Shown here: piece after piece, positions 20,175-28,512 of the stretch
How the letters are laid out: every line of letters starts with the position of its first letter
Numbering within the stretch: position 1 is the stretch's first letter
Assembly: GCF_000427365.1 (NCBI RefSeq)
Contig: NZ_KE386488.1
Coordinates: 2,081,882-2,145,881, forward strand
DNA length: 64,000 bases
Direction of reading: 5' to 3'
From: Rikenella microfusus DSM 15922
Lineage (GTDB): Bacteria > Bacteroidota > Bacteroidia > Bacteroidales > Rikenellaceae
Made by a program: the position numbers and the translations under genes
Notes under the pieces: model-generated
Told to the model about the DNA's origin: nothing
Database searches by the model: none
What the model saw: only the letters and a program-made list of their open reading frames with translations

Positions 20175-22520
20175 ATGAAAAGATCTCCATCATTCGCAGG
20201 CACAGGCAAAATCCATGTCATTATTATGGTTGCGGCACTGGCTTTAGGGTCAGTATTGTCCGCCTGCACCAAACAGCCGGGAACCGGAAAAGGCGGACTG
20301 ACAGGCGGCGAATCCGTTTTCAACATCACCCTCGACGCCGGATCGTTCGCCGGTATCCCGATCGACGGCGGCGAAATGGACGGGACGGTTTCCAAAACCA
20401 TTCCCGCGACAGGCATGCGCGAAGACGACATGGCCAACATCTGGGTACTCCAGTTCGACGCCGAAGGAACATGCGTACGCAGCTGGTACTACGACTCGTA
20501 CGATCCGGACGACTTCCCCGTAACCCTTTCCTCCGGAACCGCCCAGACCGTGGCATTCGTGGCCAACACTTTCGACGAGAACCTTTTCCGCGATTACGCC
20601 GGGAACCGGGAAACATTTCTGGCCCTGACCCGGGAAATGACCGAAATCACCGTCCACACGGGAAACGATGCCGACCACCGCTACTTAGTCATCACCGGCC
20701 TCTACCGCGGCGACATCGTTCCGGCGGAATCCCCGTTTGTCGTGTCGATGAAACGCACCGTGGCCAAAATCAGATTCACCTGGTCGGCAGCCGTACCGCA
20801 AGGCGAAAGTTTCGTTCCCCGGAGCCTGCAACTGCATAACGCCCCCGAAAACGGAACCTATTTCGGACAAACCGCGGAACGATACCCCGCCGCCGACCCC
20901 GCTAATTTCGCCGAATACGCCGCAATCGCCGATCCCGCAGCGGGGACATACGGCTGGTATGTAGCCGAGAATACGCGCGGGACGGGTACCGGCAGCACTT
21001 CGTTCGGCAAGAACGCTTCGACCGCGCCCGACGGACAAGGCGATTACTGCACTTATATCGACCTGCAAGGCGAATACACATTCAAAGACGGACAGAAGGC
21101 CGACCTGAGCTACAAATTTTACTTAGGGGCCAACACGACTTCGGACTATAACGTGCGCAGGAACAATATTTACGACCTGACTGTGCGCATCACCGGGGCC
21201 AGCGCCGCCGACATGCGCCTCTCGCTTGCTTCGGCAGGCGGCAAACTCGGCGTCGAGGACGAAAAAGCCAATGCCGCCGACGAACCGGCCCAGGACGCCA
21301 GTTTCGGCGTGGCGTCTCCGGCCAACTGCTTTATGGTCGTGCCGGGGTCGAGCGTAACGTTCGATCCCCGCATACAGGGCAACGGCGGCGCAGGGGCGCA
21401 GCCCATCGCTCCCAAAAGCATGGGCGTGTTGTGGCAGGAGGGCGACGGCGTCAATCCGCTGATCCGCAACGTAGCGTTCGCCCCCTCGCAGGCGACGGTC
21501 TATGCCAGCAGCAAGATCGCTCGCGGAGGCAATGCCGTGGTCGCCGCATACAGCGGCGAAAACTGTACGGGGGACATTCTCTGGAGCTGGCATATCTGGG
21601 TAACGGACTACCGGCCCGACGGCACGAAAGATTACGGTTTGGGCGAAAACTCTTACGCCTCGGTCGATGGCGGACAGGTGCATACCTACGGGTCTGAGTT
21701 TATGACGGCCGTAAAAGCCGTTACGCCGACCAGGAACCGCGTAATTATGGACCGTAATCTGGGAGCGGCCAAGGCTTATTATATTCCTCCCCAAGCGAAT
21801 GATTCGGAAGCGCCGCTCGCTTTCGGTCTGGCTTACCAGTGGGGACGCAAAGACCCGTTCCCCCAATGGGACGGTACGAATGCCACAATTCTAAGCGCGC
21901 GTAAACTATACAGCGCCGATGGTTCGACTATTTTAACAGAAGACCAAACTGGATATAAAAAAATAAATATTACAACAGAAGGAGTAATCACCGATAACAA
22001 TACTTTGATATTTACAATAAAAAATCCTCTGACTTTCATTTACAATCTCAGTACATTTGATTGGTACTCCCTTAGTAGAGAATACGATAACGATATCTTA
22101 TGGGGAGAAGGAACAAAAAAAAGTATCTATGATCCCTGTCCGGCAGGATGGCGCGTTGCACCGAACGGTACATGGAATGATTTTGGCAATGCTCCTTATG
22201 CAGATCCATTTTATTATTATGTTAACGGGATTCAACAAACGGAAATGAATACTCCCCCGATTGAATCCCATTCTACTAACGGCAGATATTATAAACCGGG
22301 AAGCGGTCAAATAAGAACATGGTATGCTGCCTCAGGAGGTTATCAAAGGAATGATGGATTACTGGCGTGGGGAGGGGAAAGCGGTTATGTATGGTCGTCA
22401 TCTATTGAACATATTTCGAATGTTTATGGTTATTATTTAATTTTCGGTACTAATTCTGTTGATCCTAATTATACTACATATCGTGCTCACGCATACGAAG
22501 TACGGTGTATTCAGGAGTAG
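20175..22520 (+). CDS. fimbrillin-like surface lipoprotein with a mosaic C-terminus
   Basis: This 781-residue protein has a lipoprotein signal (GSVLSAC, Cys31). An N-terminal FimB/Mfa-like beta domain follows (about 45-370: MANIWVLQFDAEG, VAFVANT, YLVITGLYRGD). The C-terminal half, from about residue 385, is typical of Bacteroidales fimbrillin-family proteins that end in a C-type-lectin- or FISUMP-like fold: SPANCFMVVPG, VIMDRNLGA, YQWGRKDPFPQW, DPCPAGWRVAP, and a terminal YEVRCIQE. Such proteins form or cap surface fimbriae that mediate adhesion. From about 21880 onward the DNA turns abruptly AT-rich, with codons such as ATA, TTA and AGA that are rare upstream. The last 210 residues therefore appear to have been exchanged. 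No other pilin genes are adjacent. Confidence 0.82.
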   Translation: MKRSPSFAGTGKIHVIIMVAALALGSVLSACTKQPGTGKGGLTGGESVFNITLDAGSFAGIPIDGGEMDGTVSKTIPATGMREDDMANIWVLQFDAEGTCVRSWYYDSYDPDDFPVTLSSGTAQTVAFVANTFDENLFRDYAGNRETFLALTREMTEITVHTGNDADHRYLVITGLYRGDIVPAESPFVVSMKRTVAKIRFTWSAAVPQGESFVPRSLQLHNAPENGTYFGQTAERYPAADPANFAEYAAIADPAAGTYGWYVAENTRGTGTGSTSFGKNASTAPDGQGDYCTYIDLQGEYTFKDGQKADLSYKFYLGANTTSDYNVRRNNIYDLTVRITGASAADMRLSLASAGGKLGVEDEKANAADEPAQDASFGVASPANCFMVVPGSSVTFDPRIQGNGGAGAQPIAPKSMGVLWQEGDGVNPLIRNVAFAPSQATVYASSKIARGGNAVVAAYSGENCTGDILWSWHIWVTDYRPDGTKDYGLGENSYASVDGGQVHTYGSEFMTAVKAVTPTRNRVIMDRNLGAAKAYYIPPQANDSEAPLAFGLAYQWGRKDPFPQWDGTNATILSARKLYSADGSTILTEDQTGYKKINITTEGVITDNNTLIFTIKNPLTFIYNLSTFDWYSLSREYDNDILWGEGTKKSIYDPCPAGWRVAPNGTWNDFGNAPYADPFYYYVNGIQQTEMNTPPIESHSTNGRYYKPGSGQIRTWYAASGGYQRNDGLLAWGGESGYVWSSSIEHISNVYGYYLIFGTNSVDPNYTTYRAHAYEVRCIQE

Positions 22521-22571
22521 CCGGGACGATGGGGAGCCAAGGGCCTCAGATTTCGGGCCGATATAGGGAGT

Positions 22572-22712
22572 GACCAAACGTCCGGTTAATTTTTCATTCG
22601 GGTCGGATGCCCGGAGACCGCCCCGAGTTTACGAGGGTTGCGGGCCTCCCGATGGGGAGGCGTCCGGCCCGCCCGCTGGCGCGGAAACTGATTTTTAATC
22701 GTACGGTTTATT
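22572..22712 (-). repeat. family C repeat
   Basis: Bounded by TCCGGTTAATTTTT (22580-22593) and TTTTTAATCGTACGGTTTA (about 22693-22711). It contains GGGCCTCCC...GGGAGGCGTCCGGCCCGC then CCGCTGGCGCGGAAACTG, the complement of the copies at 52205 and 19700. Confidence 0.75.
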
Positions 22713-22756
22713 GTGATATTCTCCCTTAGGCAGCCCGGAGCCACCCCCGGCGAACC

Positions 22757-22800
22757 GACGTTGCCAGCGAGAGCCATCGGGCTCGCACGAATGGCCGAGC
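22757..22800. repeat. GAGAGCCATCGGG module, first copy
   Basis: GCGAGAGCCATCGGGCTCGC followed by ACGAATGGCCGAG. It is repeated almost exactly at 22929-22971 and in pieces near 48225-48320. It forms a short hairpin (GAGAGCC/GGGCTC) next to a GGCC palindrome. Confidence 0.75.
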
Positions 22801-22832
22801 GGCGAGGAGGACAACGAGCGAAGCGAAGTTAA

Positions 22833-22893
22833 CGGCTGCAACCTGCGGTCGCGCCCTCGCTGGCTCCGGGCTTTAACATGCAAATTAAAAGTA
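22833..22893 (-). repeat. family D repeat, copy 2
   Basis: GGCTGCAACCTGCGGTCGCG followed by CCCTCGCTGGCTCCGGGC is identical to the core of 19407-19468. The AAATTAAAAGTA end is also kept. Confidence 0.82.
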
Positions 22894-22928
22894 GATTTAA
22901 TTGTCTGCAGTAGCGGCCAGCCTGAACC

Positions 22929-22994
22929 GACGCAGCAGCCGAGAGCCATCGGGCTCGCACGAATGGCCGAGGTACAAGGTCGTATAGAGTTACC
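22929..22994. repeat. GAGAGCCATCGGG module plus solo family A end
   Basis: Second copy of the module (22929-22971), abutting GGTACAAGGTCGTATAGAG then TTACC (22971-22994), which is a family A right end without a partner. The modules are clearly joined in different combinations along the chromosome. Confidence 0.7.
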
Positions 22995-23390
22995 AAATAG
23001 TATATATATAATTACCTAAATAATGTCGGAAGTATCTCCATTAGGCTTGTTTCTGTTTTTCGGACGGCTGTCTCGGTCGCGGGCGAGCCGGCAGAGCGTG
23101 CAGGAGGACGCGCGCCGAGCCATCGAAAGCCGGGAACCCTGTAAAGCGCAAGCCTGAAAGGGGTATTTCCGAATCATTTTAACGGTTTATTTACTCCGCC
23201 CCGCCGCTTTTCGTCGGATACCGCCCGCCTAAGAAGCCGCACGTTACAACTTTTACCGCTCCCGAAAGAGGACCGCGTAACGAACCCGGACTCGGAAAAC
23301 GGGACAAAAGGGCAGAAAAGAGCGACGCAGTTTTTATATTCCGGAAGACGGCTGTCGTGTCCGGCTTTCGGAAATATGACCGTGATTCCG
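22995..23390. other. gene-free stretch before cysQ
   Basis: About 400 bp. An AT-rich segment (23000-23040) is followed by GC-rich sequence with imperfect palindromes (GGCTTGTTTCTG...CAAGCCTGAAA, about 23042-23158). No convincing frame, repeat copy or RNA was recognised. Confidence 0.45.
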
Positions 23391-23398
23391 TACCTTTG
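23366..23398 (+). promoter_or_regulatory. promoter of cysQ
   Basis: TTTCG near 23366-23370, about 20 bp, then TACCTTTG at 23391-23398. It lies 22 bp before the ATG and fits the Bacteroidetes consensus well. Confidence 0.75.
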
Positions 23399-23419
23399 TC
23401 TCAGCTAACCTGATAAGTT

Positions 23420-24274
23420 ATGATCGAGAGAGAGCAGGCTGACTTTTTCCTCGCGGAGGCCTACAATGCAGCAGTAAGGGCCGGGGCCAAAATCATGGAG
23501 ATATATACCCGTTACGACGATTTTTTCGTCAGCCTCAAGGCCGACAGCACCCCTATCACCATCGCCGACAAAGAAGCGCATACGCTGATCAAGCATTTCC
23601 TGAGCGCGACACGCATTCCGCTGTTGTCGGAAGAGGGACGCGATCTGTATTTCGACGAGCGGCGCGGCTGGGACCTTTTCTGGATGGTCGATCCGTTGGA
23701 CGGTACCGAAGAGTTCATCAAACGCAATGGAGAGTTCACGGTCAATATCGCCCTGATGGTGGACAACCGCCCCTATCTGGGCGTGATTTATATTCCGACC
23801 ACCGAAACGATCTATTTCAGTGATCCGGATCGGGGATCGTTCTGCAAAACCGCCGTGCGGCCGGAAATGAGCGCCGAATATACCATCAGCCGTATCTTTG
23901 CCGGAGCACGCAGACTGCCGGTGGTCGGCGAACGGAACATGCCGATGAAAGTGGCCCTGAGCCGGTCGCACGAATCGGAACAGGTGCGCGAACATATCCG
24001 TCGGTTGCAGGAGCAGATCGGCGAAGTGCAGATCGTGGAGTACGGCAGTTCGCTGAAAATGTGCCTCGTGGCGGAAGGTTCGGTGGACTGTTACCTGCGT
24101 ACGACACCCACGTCGGAATGGGATACGGCGGCGGGCGAAGCGATTGCCCGGGGAGCCGGGGTGCGGGTGGTCTCGCTCGGCGGAGAGCCGCTGCGGTACA
24201 ACGAGGAGTCGCTCGAGAATCCGCCTTTCATCTGTCTGACCAAATACCTGAGCGGATATGAGTGGCAACAGTAA
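23420..24274 (+). CDS. cysQ: 3'(2'),5'-bisphosphate nucleotidase
   Basis: This 284-residue member of the inositol-monophosphatase superfamily should dephosphorylate PAP (adenosine 3',5'-bisphosphate) formed in sulfate assimilation or sulfotransfer. Metal-binding motifs are in place: LLSEEGRD (Glu ligands near residue 73) and WMVDPLDGTEEF (about 92-103), the family's DPxDGT signature. A C-terminal WDTAAGEAI segment (about 235-243) supplies the third metal site. The protein is of usual size and cytoplasmic or membrane-associated. The ATG at 23420 lies 22 bp after a good -7 box. It overlaps the downstream ureohydrolase by 17 bp, an unusual partner for cysQ, whose common neighbours are sulfate assimilation genes. 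Confidence 0.95.
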   Translation: MIEREQADFFLAEAYNAAVRAGAKIMEIYTRYDDFFVSLKADSTPITIADKEAHTLIKHFLSATRIPLLSEEGRDLYFDERRGWDLFWMVDPLDGTEEFIKRNGEFTVNIALMVDNRPYLGVIYIPTTETIYFSDPDRGSFCKTAVRPEMSAEYTISRIFAGARRLPVVGERNMPMKVALSRSHESEQVREHIRRLQEQIGEVQIVEYGSSLKMCLVAEGSVDCYLRTTPTSEWDTAAGEAIARGAGVRVVSLGGEPLRYNEESLENPPFICLTKYLSGYEWQQ

Positions 24275-25322
24275 TACGGCGCTTTTTTCCCCGGACGACG
24301 TAGGGGTGGCGAACGGCAATTATTTCGGGCTGCCGTTCTCGCCGGCCGAAGCGGAGCTGGTGCTTCTCTCGGCCCCGTGGGACGTGACGGTGTCGTACAA
24401 CCCCGGTACGGCGGCAGGTCCGCAGGCCATCATCGACGCTTCGACCCAGGTGGAGTTGCGCGACGCGCACTATCCGGAGGGCTGGCGGCGGGGTATCGCT
24501 ACGGCGGAGACCGACCCGTGGATCGCCCCGGCGTCGGAACGATTGCGGAAGCGGGCGGAAGAGGTGATCGCTCACCTGGAAACGGGAGGCTCGACGACGG
24601 ACGCAGCAGTGGCTGCGGCGCTGGCCGAGGTCAATGCGGGTTCCGAAAAACTGAATGAGATTGTTTTCACGCAGGCCGCTTCGTTATTGACCGCAGGCCG
24701 CACGGTGGGGCTGGTGGGGGGCGACCACAGCACGCCGCTGGGACTGATGCGAGCCGTGGCCGACTCGCTGGCAAAGCGGGGCGAAGCGTTCGGCATCCTG
24801 CACATCGACGCCCATGCGGATCTACGGGAGGCTTACGAGGGATTCGCCTGCTCGCATGCTTCGATCATGTACAATGCCCTGCGCCTGCCCCGACTTTCGA
24901 AGCTGGTACAGGTCGGCATCCGCGATTTCTGCGGGGCGGAGGCCGCTCTGGCGGCGGACAGCGGGGGCCGGGTGGTGCAGTTCGACGACTATACGCTGGC
25001 CCGAAACGCTTTCGAGGGGCTGGACTGGAGCACGCAGTGTTCGGCGATCATCGAACAGTTGCCGGAGAATGTTTATGTCAGTTTCGATATCGACGGCCTT
25101 TCGCCGGATAACTGTCCGGGGACGGGGACGCCGGTACCGGGAGGGTTGTCGTACCGGGAGGCGGTCTATCTGCTGGCGAAACTGGCGGACTCGGGACGTC
25201 GGATCGTGGGTTTCGATCTGGTGGAGGTGGCCCCGTCGAACGACGATGGGGAGTGGAATGCCAATGTAGGGGCGCGAATGCTCTACAAACTCTGCAACCT
25301 GACCCTTAAAACACGTATTTAA
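24258..25322 (+). CDS. agmatinase/arginase-family ureohydrolase
   Basis: This 354-residue enzyme has all six manganese ligands of the family. They are His157 in GGDHS, Asp184/His186/Asp188 in DAHAD, and Asp277/Asp279 in SFDIDGLSPDNCPGTGTP. The family hydrolyses guanidino compounds (arginine, agmatine, formiminoglutamate or guanidinobutyrate) to urea or formamide and an amine. The length, slightly above typical agmatinases, and the PGTGTPVPGG substrate loop suggest agmatinase-like activity, but substrate cannot be assigned firmly. It is cytoplasmic. It begins inside the end of cysQ (17-bp overlap) and so is cotranscribed. A second, divergent ureohydrolase is at 38482-39363. Family B element B3 begins one base after the stop codon. 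Confidence 0.9.
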   Translation: MSGNSNTALFSPDDVGVANGNYFGLPFSPAEAELVLLSAPWDVTVSYNPGTAAGPQAIIDASTQVELRDAHYPEGWRRGIATAETDPWIAPASERLRKRAEEVIAHLETGGSTTDAAVAAALAEVNAGSEKLNEIVFTQAASLLTAGRTVGLVGGDHSTPLGLMRAVADSLAKRGEAFGILHIDAHADLREAYEGFACSHASIMYNALRLPRLSKLVQVGIRDFCGAEAALAADSGGRVVQFDDYTLARNAFEGLDWSTQCSAIIEQLPENVYVSFDIDGLSPDNCPGTGTPVPGGLSYREAVYLLAKLADSGRRIVGFDLVEVAPSNDDGEWNANVGARMLYKLCNLTLKTRI

Positions 25323-25885
25323 CCTCGTTTATTTGACACACATGTTCGAGGCAACTGTTCTTTCTTTTCAAAGGAAGAACCAAAAAGATTTTCGAGCAAC
25401 CATACACGCCTCTCCGGAACCCCATTTCGTCCGATAAAACCAGAGGTTCGGCCTGTCGCCCTCCCCCCGTGGCGCAGAGCGCCAGGGCGACAAGGCCGGC
25501 GGTTCTGCGAACCGCAAAACAATGGACTATCGTTCCGACCGAAAAATCCTGAAGAAAAGGATACCCGCCAGGTTCAGGAGATGCGGAGCATCTCAAAAAG
25601 TTTGGCTTCGTCTTCCTCCTGACGCCTCGGCCATTCGAACGAGTTCGACGGCACTCGGCTGCTGCGTCGGTTGTCCGGCTCTCTTTGGTCACAACCGACG
25701 CTGCCAGCGCATCCAGAGACCGCTTGCGGGCTATGGTAAGCGGCGAGGAGGAACCGAGTAGCGTTCCGAGACCCAAGACCGTGAACGGTCTTGGGCGGTA
25801 GCACGAGGAAGCCGCAGGCAAAACGAGCGTAGCGACGTTAAAGAGAACAGTACCCTCGAACCCAACAGTACAGAATAAACGAACG
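25323..25885. repeat. family B element, long divergent copy B3
   Basis: About 563 bp with recognisable family B ends (left CTCGTTTATTTGAC...GAGGCAACTGTTCTTTC, right GAGAACAGTACCCTCGAACC then GAATAAACGAACG). The C-rich complement of the G-loop hairpin is at 25449-25498 and an extra internal segment spans about 25580-25840. That segment holds CCCAAGACCGT/ACGGTCTTGGG (about 25771-25795), a strong hairpin without T-run. It starts right at the ureohydrolase stop and ends 18 bp before the antiporter ATG. Confidence 0.8.
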
Positions 25886-25903
25886 ATTGCAACATGATGA
25901 TAT

Positions 25904-27094
25904 ATGCGTAAGATTTTACTGTTTTCTTTCTTTTTGATTATCGGTTTGGCCGCCTCGCAGACACTGCCCGCCCTGATGGGCGGAGAGAGCTATGCCGCTT
26001 TCAAAGGAGCGACGGACATATTGTTATACGTCTGCCTCGCCTTTATCATGATCAATGTCGGACGCGAGTTCGAAGTCGAAAAAGAGCGATGGCGGAGCTA
26101 CGTGAGCGACTACTTCATCGCCATGGCTACCGCCGCCCTGCCTTGGTTGCTGGTCGCCGTTTATTACGTATTCGTGCTGCTGCCAGGCACCTGCCACGGC
26201 GATTGGGACGCCTGGAAAGAGAGTCTGCTGCTGAGCCGTTTCGCAGCCCCCACTTCTGCCGGCATCCTCTTCACGATGCTGGCGGCTATCGGATTGAAAA
26301 CCAGTTGGATGTATCGAAAAATACAAGTGCTCGCCATTTTCGACGACCTCGATACGATTCTGCTGATGATCCCGCTCCAGATTATGATGGTGGGGTTCCG
26401 GTTGGAAGTGATCGTGATTCTGGCCGTGGTGATGGTCCTGTTGGGCTTCGGCTGGCGCTATCTGGCGCGGTTCGATATGAAGCAGTCGTGGTGGGCCATA
26501 CTGTTATACGCTGTGGCGGTGATTTTCGTGACCTGGCTGGTGAACAGGCTGTTCCATATCCATATCGAAGTGCTGCTGCCCGCGTTCGTACTGGGTATGG
26601 TGATGCGGCACAAACATATCGACACCCCGACCGAACGTAAAGTATCGACCGGCGTATCGTTCTTCTTCATGCTGTTGGTCGGATTGAGCATGCCCTATTT
26701 CGCAGGCGGCGGGATGGCGGCATTTTCGGCCCATTCGGTCGCCGAAGGCGGAGCACCCTCCATTCTGGGTTCGCAGCCGATGATGCCGTGGGGGACGATC
26801 GCCCTGCATGTCGTCATCGTTTCGCTGTTGTCCAATATCGGGAAGCTGGTACCGCTGTTTTTCTATCGCGACCGGATGTTCGAAGAGCGGCTCGCTCTGT
26901 CGGTGGGGATGTTCACGCGGGGGGAAGTCGGCGCGGGCATCATTTTCATCGCGCTGGGCTATCATATCGGCGGCCCTGCCCTGATTATTTCGGTACTGAC
27001 GCTGGTTCTGAACCTGATTCTGACCGGCGGTTTCGTCGTCTGGGTCAAACGGCTGGCCATGAAAGCCTACGGCAGACAGACGCAGGCGGCATAA
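25904..27094 (+). CDS. cation:proton antiporter (Na+/H+ exchanger family)
   Basis: This 396-residue polytopic membrane protein has about 11-12 hydrophobic helices spread over its full length, without a cytoplasmic TrkA-type tail. The helices match the CPA/NhaP-like sodium/proton exchanger fold. A paired acidic FDDLDT motif (about 145-150) and an RGEVGAGIIFIALG segment (about 345-358) correspond to the ion-binding and the late conserved helix. It should exchange Na+ or K+ for H+ at the inner membrane for pH and salt homeostasis. It is monocistronic: family B element B3 lies just upstream and a strong terminator follows at 27118-27145. Substrate ion is not determinable here. Confidence 0.88.
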   Translation: MRKILLFSFFLIIGLAASQTLPALMGGESYAAFKGATDILLYVCLAFIMINVGREFEVEKERWRSYVSDYFIAMATAALPWLLVAVYYVFVLLPGTCHGDWDAWKESLLLSRFAAPTSAGILFTMLAAIGLKTSWMYRKIQVLAIFDDLDTILLMIPLQIMMVGFRLEVIVILAVVMVLLGFGWRYLARFDMKQSWWAILLYAVAVIFVTWLVNRLFHIHIEVLLPAFVLGMVMRHKHIDTPTERKVSTGVSFFFMLLVGLSMPYFAGGGMAAFSAHSVAEGGAPSILGSQPMMPWGTIALHVVIVSLLSNIGKLVPLFFYRDRMFEERLALSVGMFTRGEVGAGIIFIALGYHIGGPALIISVLTLVLNLILTGGFVVWVKRLAMKAYGRQTQAA

Positions 27095-27117
27095 ACCTGT
27101 TTCCCCAAAAACAGACA

Positions 27118-27145
27118 AAGGGCGACTCGGATACGGTCGCCCTTT
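27118..27145 (+). terminator. terminator after the antiporter
   Basis: AAAGGGCGAC pairs with GTCGCCCTTT (10 bp) across a nine-base loop, ending in TTT. It lies 23 bases after the stop. Confidence 0.82.
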
Positions 27146-27203
27146 GCGGTAAAATAAGAATTGAAATTTACCGAGAAAATCACATGAGCATTAAATAACA
27201 TAT

Positions 27204-27355
27204 GGTAAGTATATACGAAATTACCCAAAAATGAAAAATAATCTCCCTAAACGGCCCTGCGCCCAAGCGGCGTAGCCGCTTCAGGGGGTGGGCGCGGGCC
27301 GAAATAAACTGCAATCCAGGCTACGTATACAACAAAATAAAGTCGTATCTATCTT
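27204..27355. repeat. family A element (complete, A1 core)
   Basis: Left end GGTAAGTATATACGAAATTA then CCC, right end AAAATAAAGTCGTATCTAT then CTTAA. The central hairpin at 27252-27301 has inner stem AGCGGC-GTA-GCCGCT instead of AGCCGC-TTT-GCGGCT. Paired positions have changed together, and the G-run is five long (TCAGGGGG). Non-coding, between the antiporter terminator and the convergent ribD end. Confidence 0.86.
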
Positions 27356-27367
27356 AAAAAATCAAAT

Positions 27368-28483
27368 TCAGACAGGCGAATTGCAGGCCCGTTCAAAGAT
27401 TTTCAGCCCGACGGCCGGTATTCCGCCGACCTCTCGTGCCGAAACGGGCAATACCGGAGCCGGCACGCCGACCGGATTCGGCAACCGGTCGGCGGGATAG
27501 AGTTCGCGTACCGACAGTCCGGACGTGAATACCCGGGCCTCGTCCCACAGACCGGCTTCGATGAACGATTCCAGCACCTGCCGCCCCCCCTCGACGATCA
27601 GAGATTGTACTTCGTATGGTTTCTGCCGCAGCGTCCGCAACAGCTCCGATAAATCGCCGAACGCCTCGACCGCAACCTCCGGCCTGTCCGAAAAAACCGC
27701 CTCCGCTTCCGCTTTCCGCTCCGGCGAAGTGAACAATACCGTCCGCGCCCGACCGTCGCCGAACAGTCGCAACCCGCGCGGCAATACCAGCCGCCGGTCG
27801 ATCGTCGCACGCAGCGGATTGCGTCCCTCCCACGCCCGCACCGTCAGCGAAGGATCGTCCAGTTCTGCGGTGCGAGTTCCCACTAAAATCGCATCCTCTT
27901 CCGCCCGCCAGCGGTGTACCAGCACGCGTGCCGCCTCGCCCGTCATCCAGGCGGCCGGCAAATCGGCCGACGGACGCACCGCATCCAGACTGCCGTCCGA
28001 CGTCTGCGCCCATTTCAGGATGACATACGGCCTGCCGAACGTCTGCGCCGTAAAGAAACGGCGGTTGAAATGCAGGCACTCCCGCTCCAATACTCCCATC
28101 GTTACCTCTATGCCGGCTTCGCGCATCCGGGCCACGCCCCGGCCGCTCACCTCACAATAAGCATCGATACACCCCACCGCCACGCGCGGAATCCGTTTCT
28201 CGACGATCAGATCGGCGCACGGCGGCGTCTTGCCCCAATGGCTGCACGGCTCCAGATTGACATACAACGTGCTTTCGGACAGCAAATCCCCGTAACCGTT
28301 CGCCTCGGCATCGGCCACGGCGTTCACCTCCGCATGCGGTCCTCCGTATCGGCGGTGCCACCCTTCGCCGATAACCCGCCCCTCATGGACGATCACGCAA
28401 CCCACCATCGGGTTGGGCGACGCGCTGCCGGCCCCCAGCGCCGCCAGTTCCAGACACCGTTTCATGTATGTTTCTTCGGTCAT
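27368..28483 (-). CDS. ribD: bifunctional riboflavin deaminase/reductase
   Basis: This 371-residue protein catalyses two steps of riboflavin synthesis. The N-terminal cytidine-deaminase-like domain (1-145) has the zinc motif HAEVNAVADAE (His/Glu about residue 50) and PCSHWGKTPPC (Cys/Cys about 77-86). The C-terminal reductase domain (about 150-371) has KWAQTSDG, VGTRTAELDDPSLTVR and the late VEGGRQVLESF segment. Length and order are standard. It is cytoplasmic. Its start is only about 30 bp from the divergent prmC start. The other rib genes are not in this window. The start codon ATG at 28483 begins MTEETYMKRCLELA; the Met six residues later is a possible alternative. Confidence 0.96.
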   Translation of the reverse strand: MTEETYMKRCLELAALGAGSASPNPMVGCVIVHEGRVIGEGWHRRYGGPHAEVNAVADAEANGYGDLLSESTLYVNLEPCSHWGKTPPCADLIVEKRIPRVAVGCIDAYCEVSGRGVARMREAGIEVTMGVLERECLHFNRRFFTAQTFGRPYVILKWAQTSDGSLDAVRPSADLPAAWMTGEAARVLVHRWRAEEDAILVGTRTAELDDPSLTVRAWEGRNPLRATIDRRLVLPRGLRLFGDGRARTVLFTSPERKAEAEAVFSDRPEVAVEAFGDLSELLRTLRQKPYEVQSLIVEGGRQVLESFIEAGLWDEARVFTSGLSVRELYPADRLPNPVGVPAPVLPVSAREVGGIPAVGLKIFERACNSPV

Positions 28484-28498
28484 GGCGACAAATTTAAC

Positions 28499-28506
28499 TA
28501 TCTTTG
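28499..28506 (+). promoter_or_regulatory. -7 box that makes prmC nearly leaderless
   Basis: TATCTTTG at 28499-28506, with a weak TTCGG 19 bp upstream. The expected start of transcription is about 28512-28514, at the prmC ATG (28513). A longer protein starting at the TTG inside the -7 box is thus excluded if this promoter is used. Confidence 0.6.
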
Positions 28507-28512
28507 TTCAAT

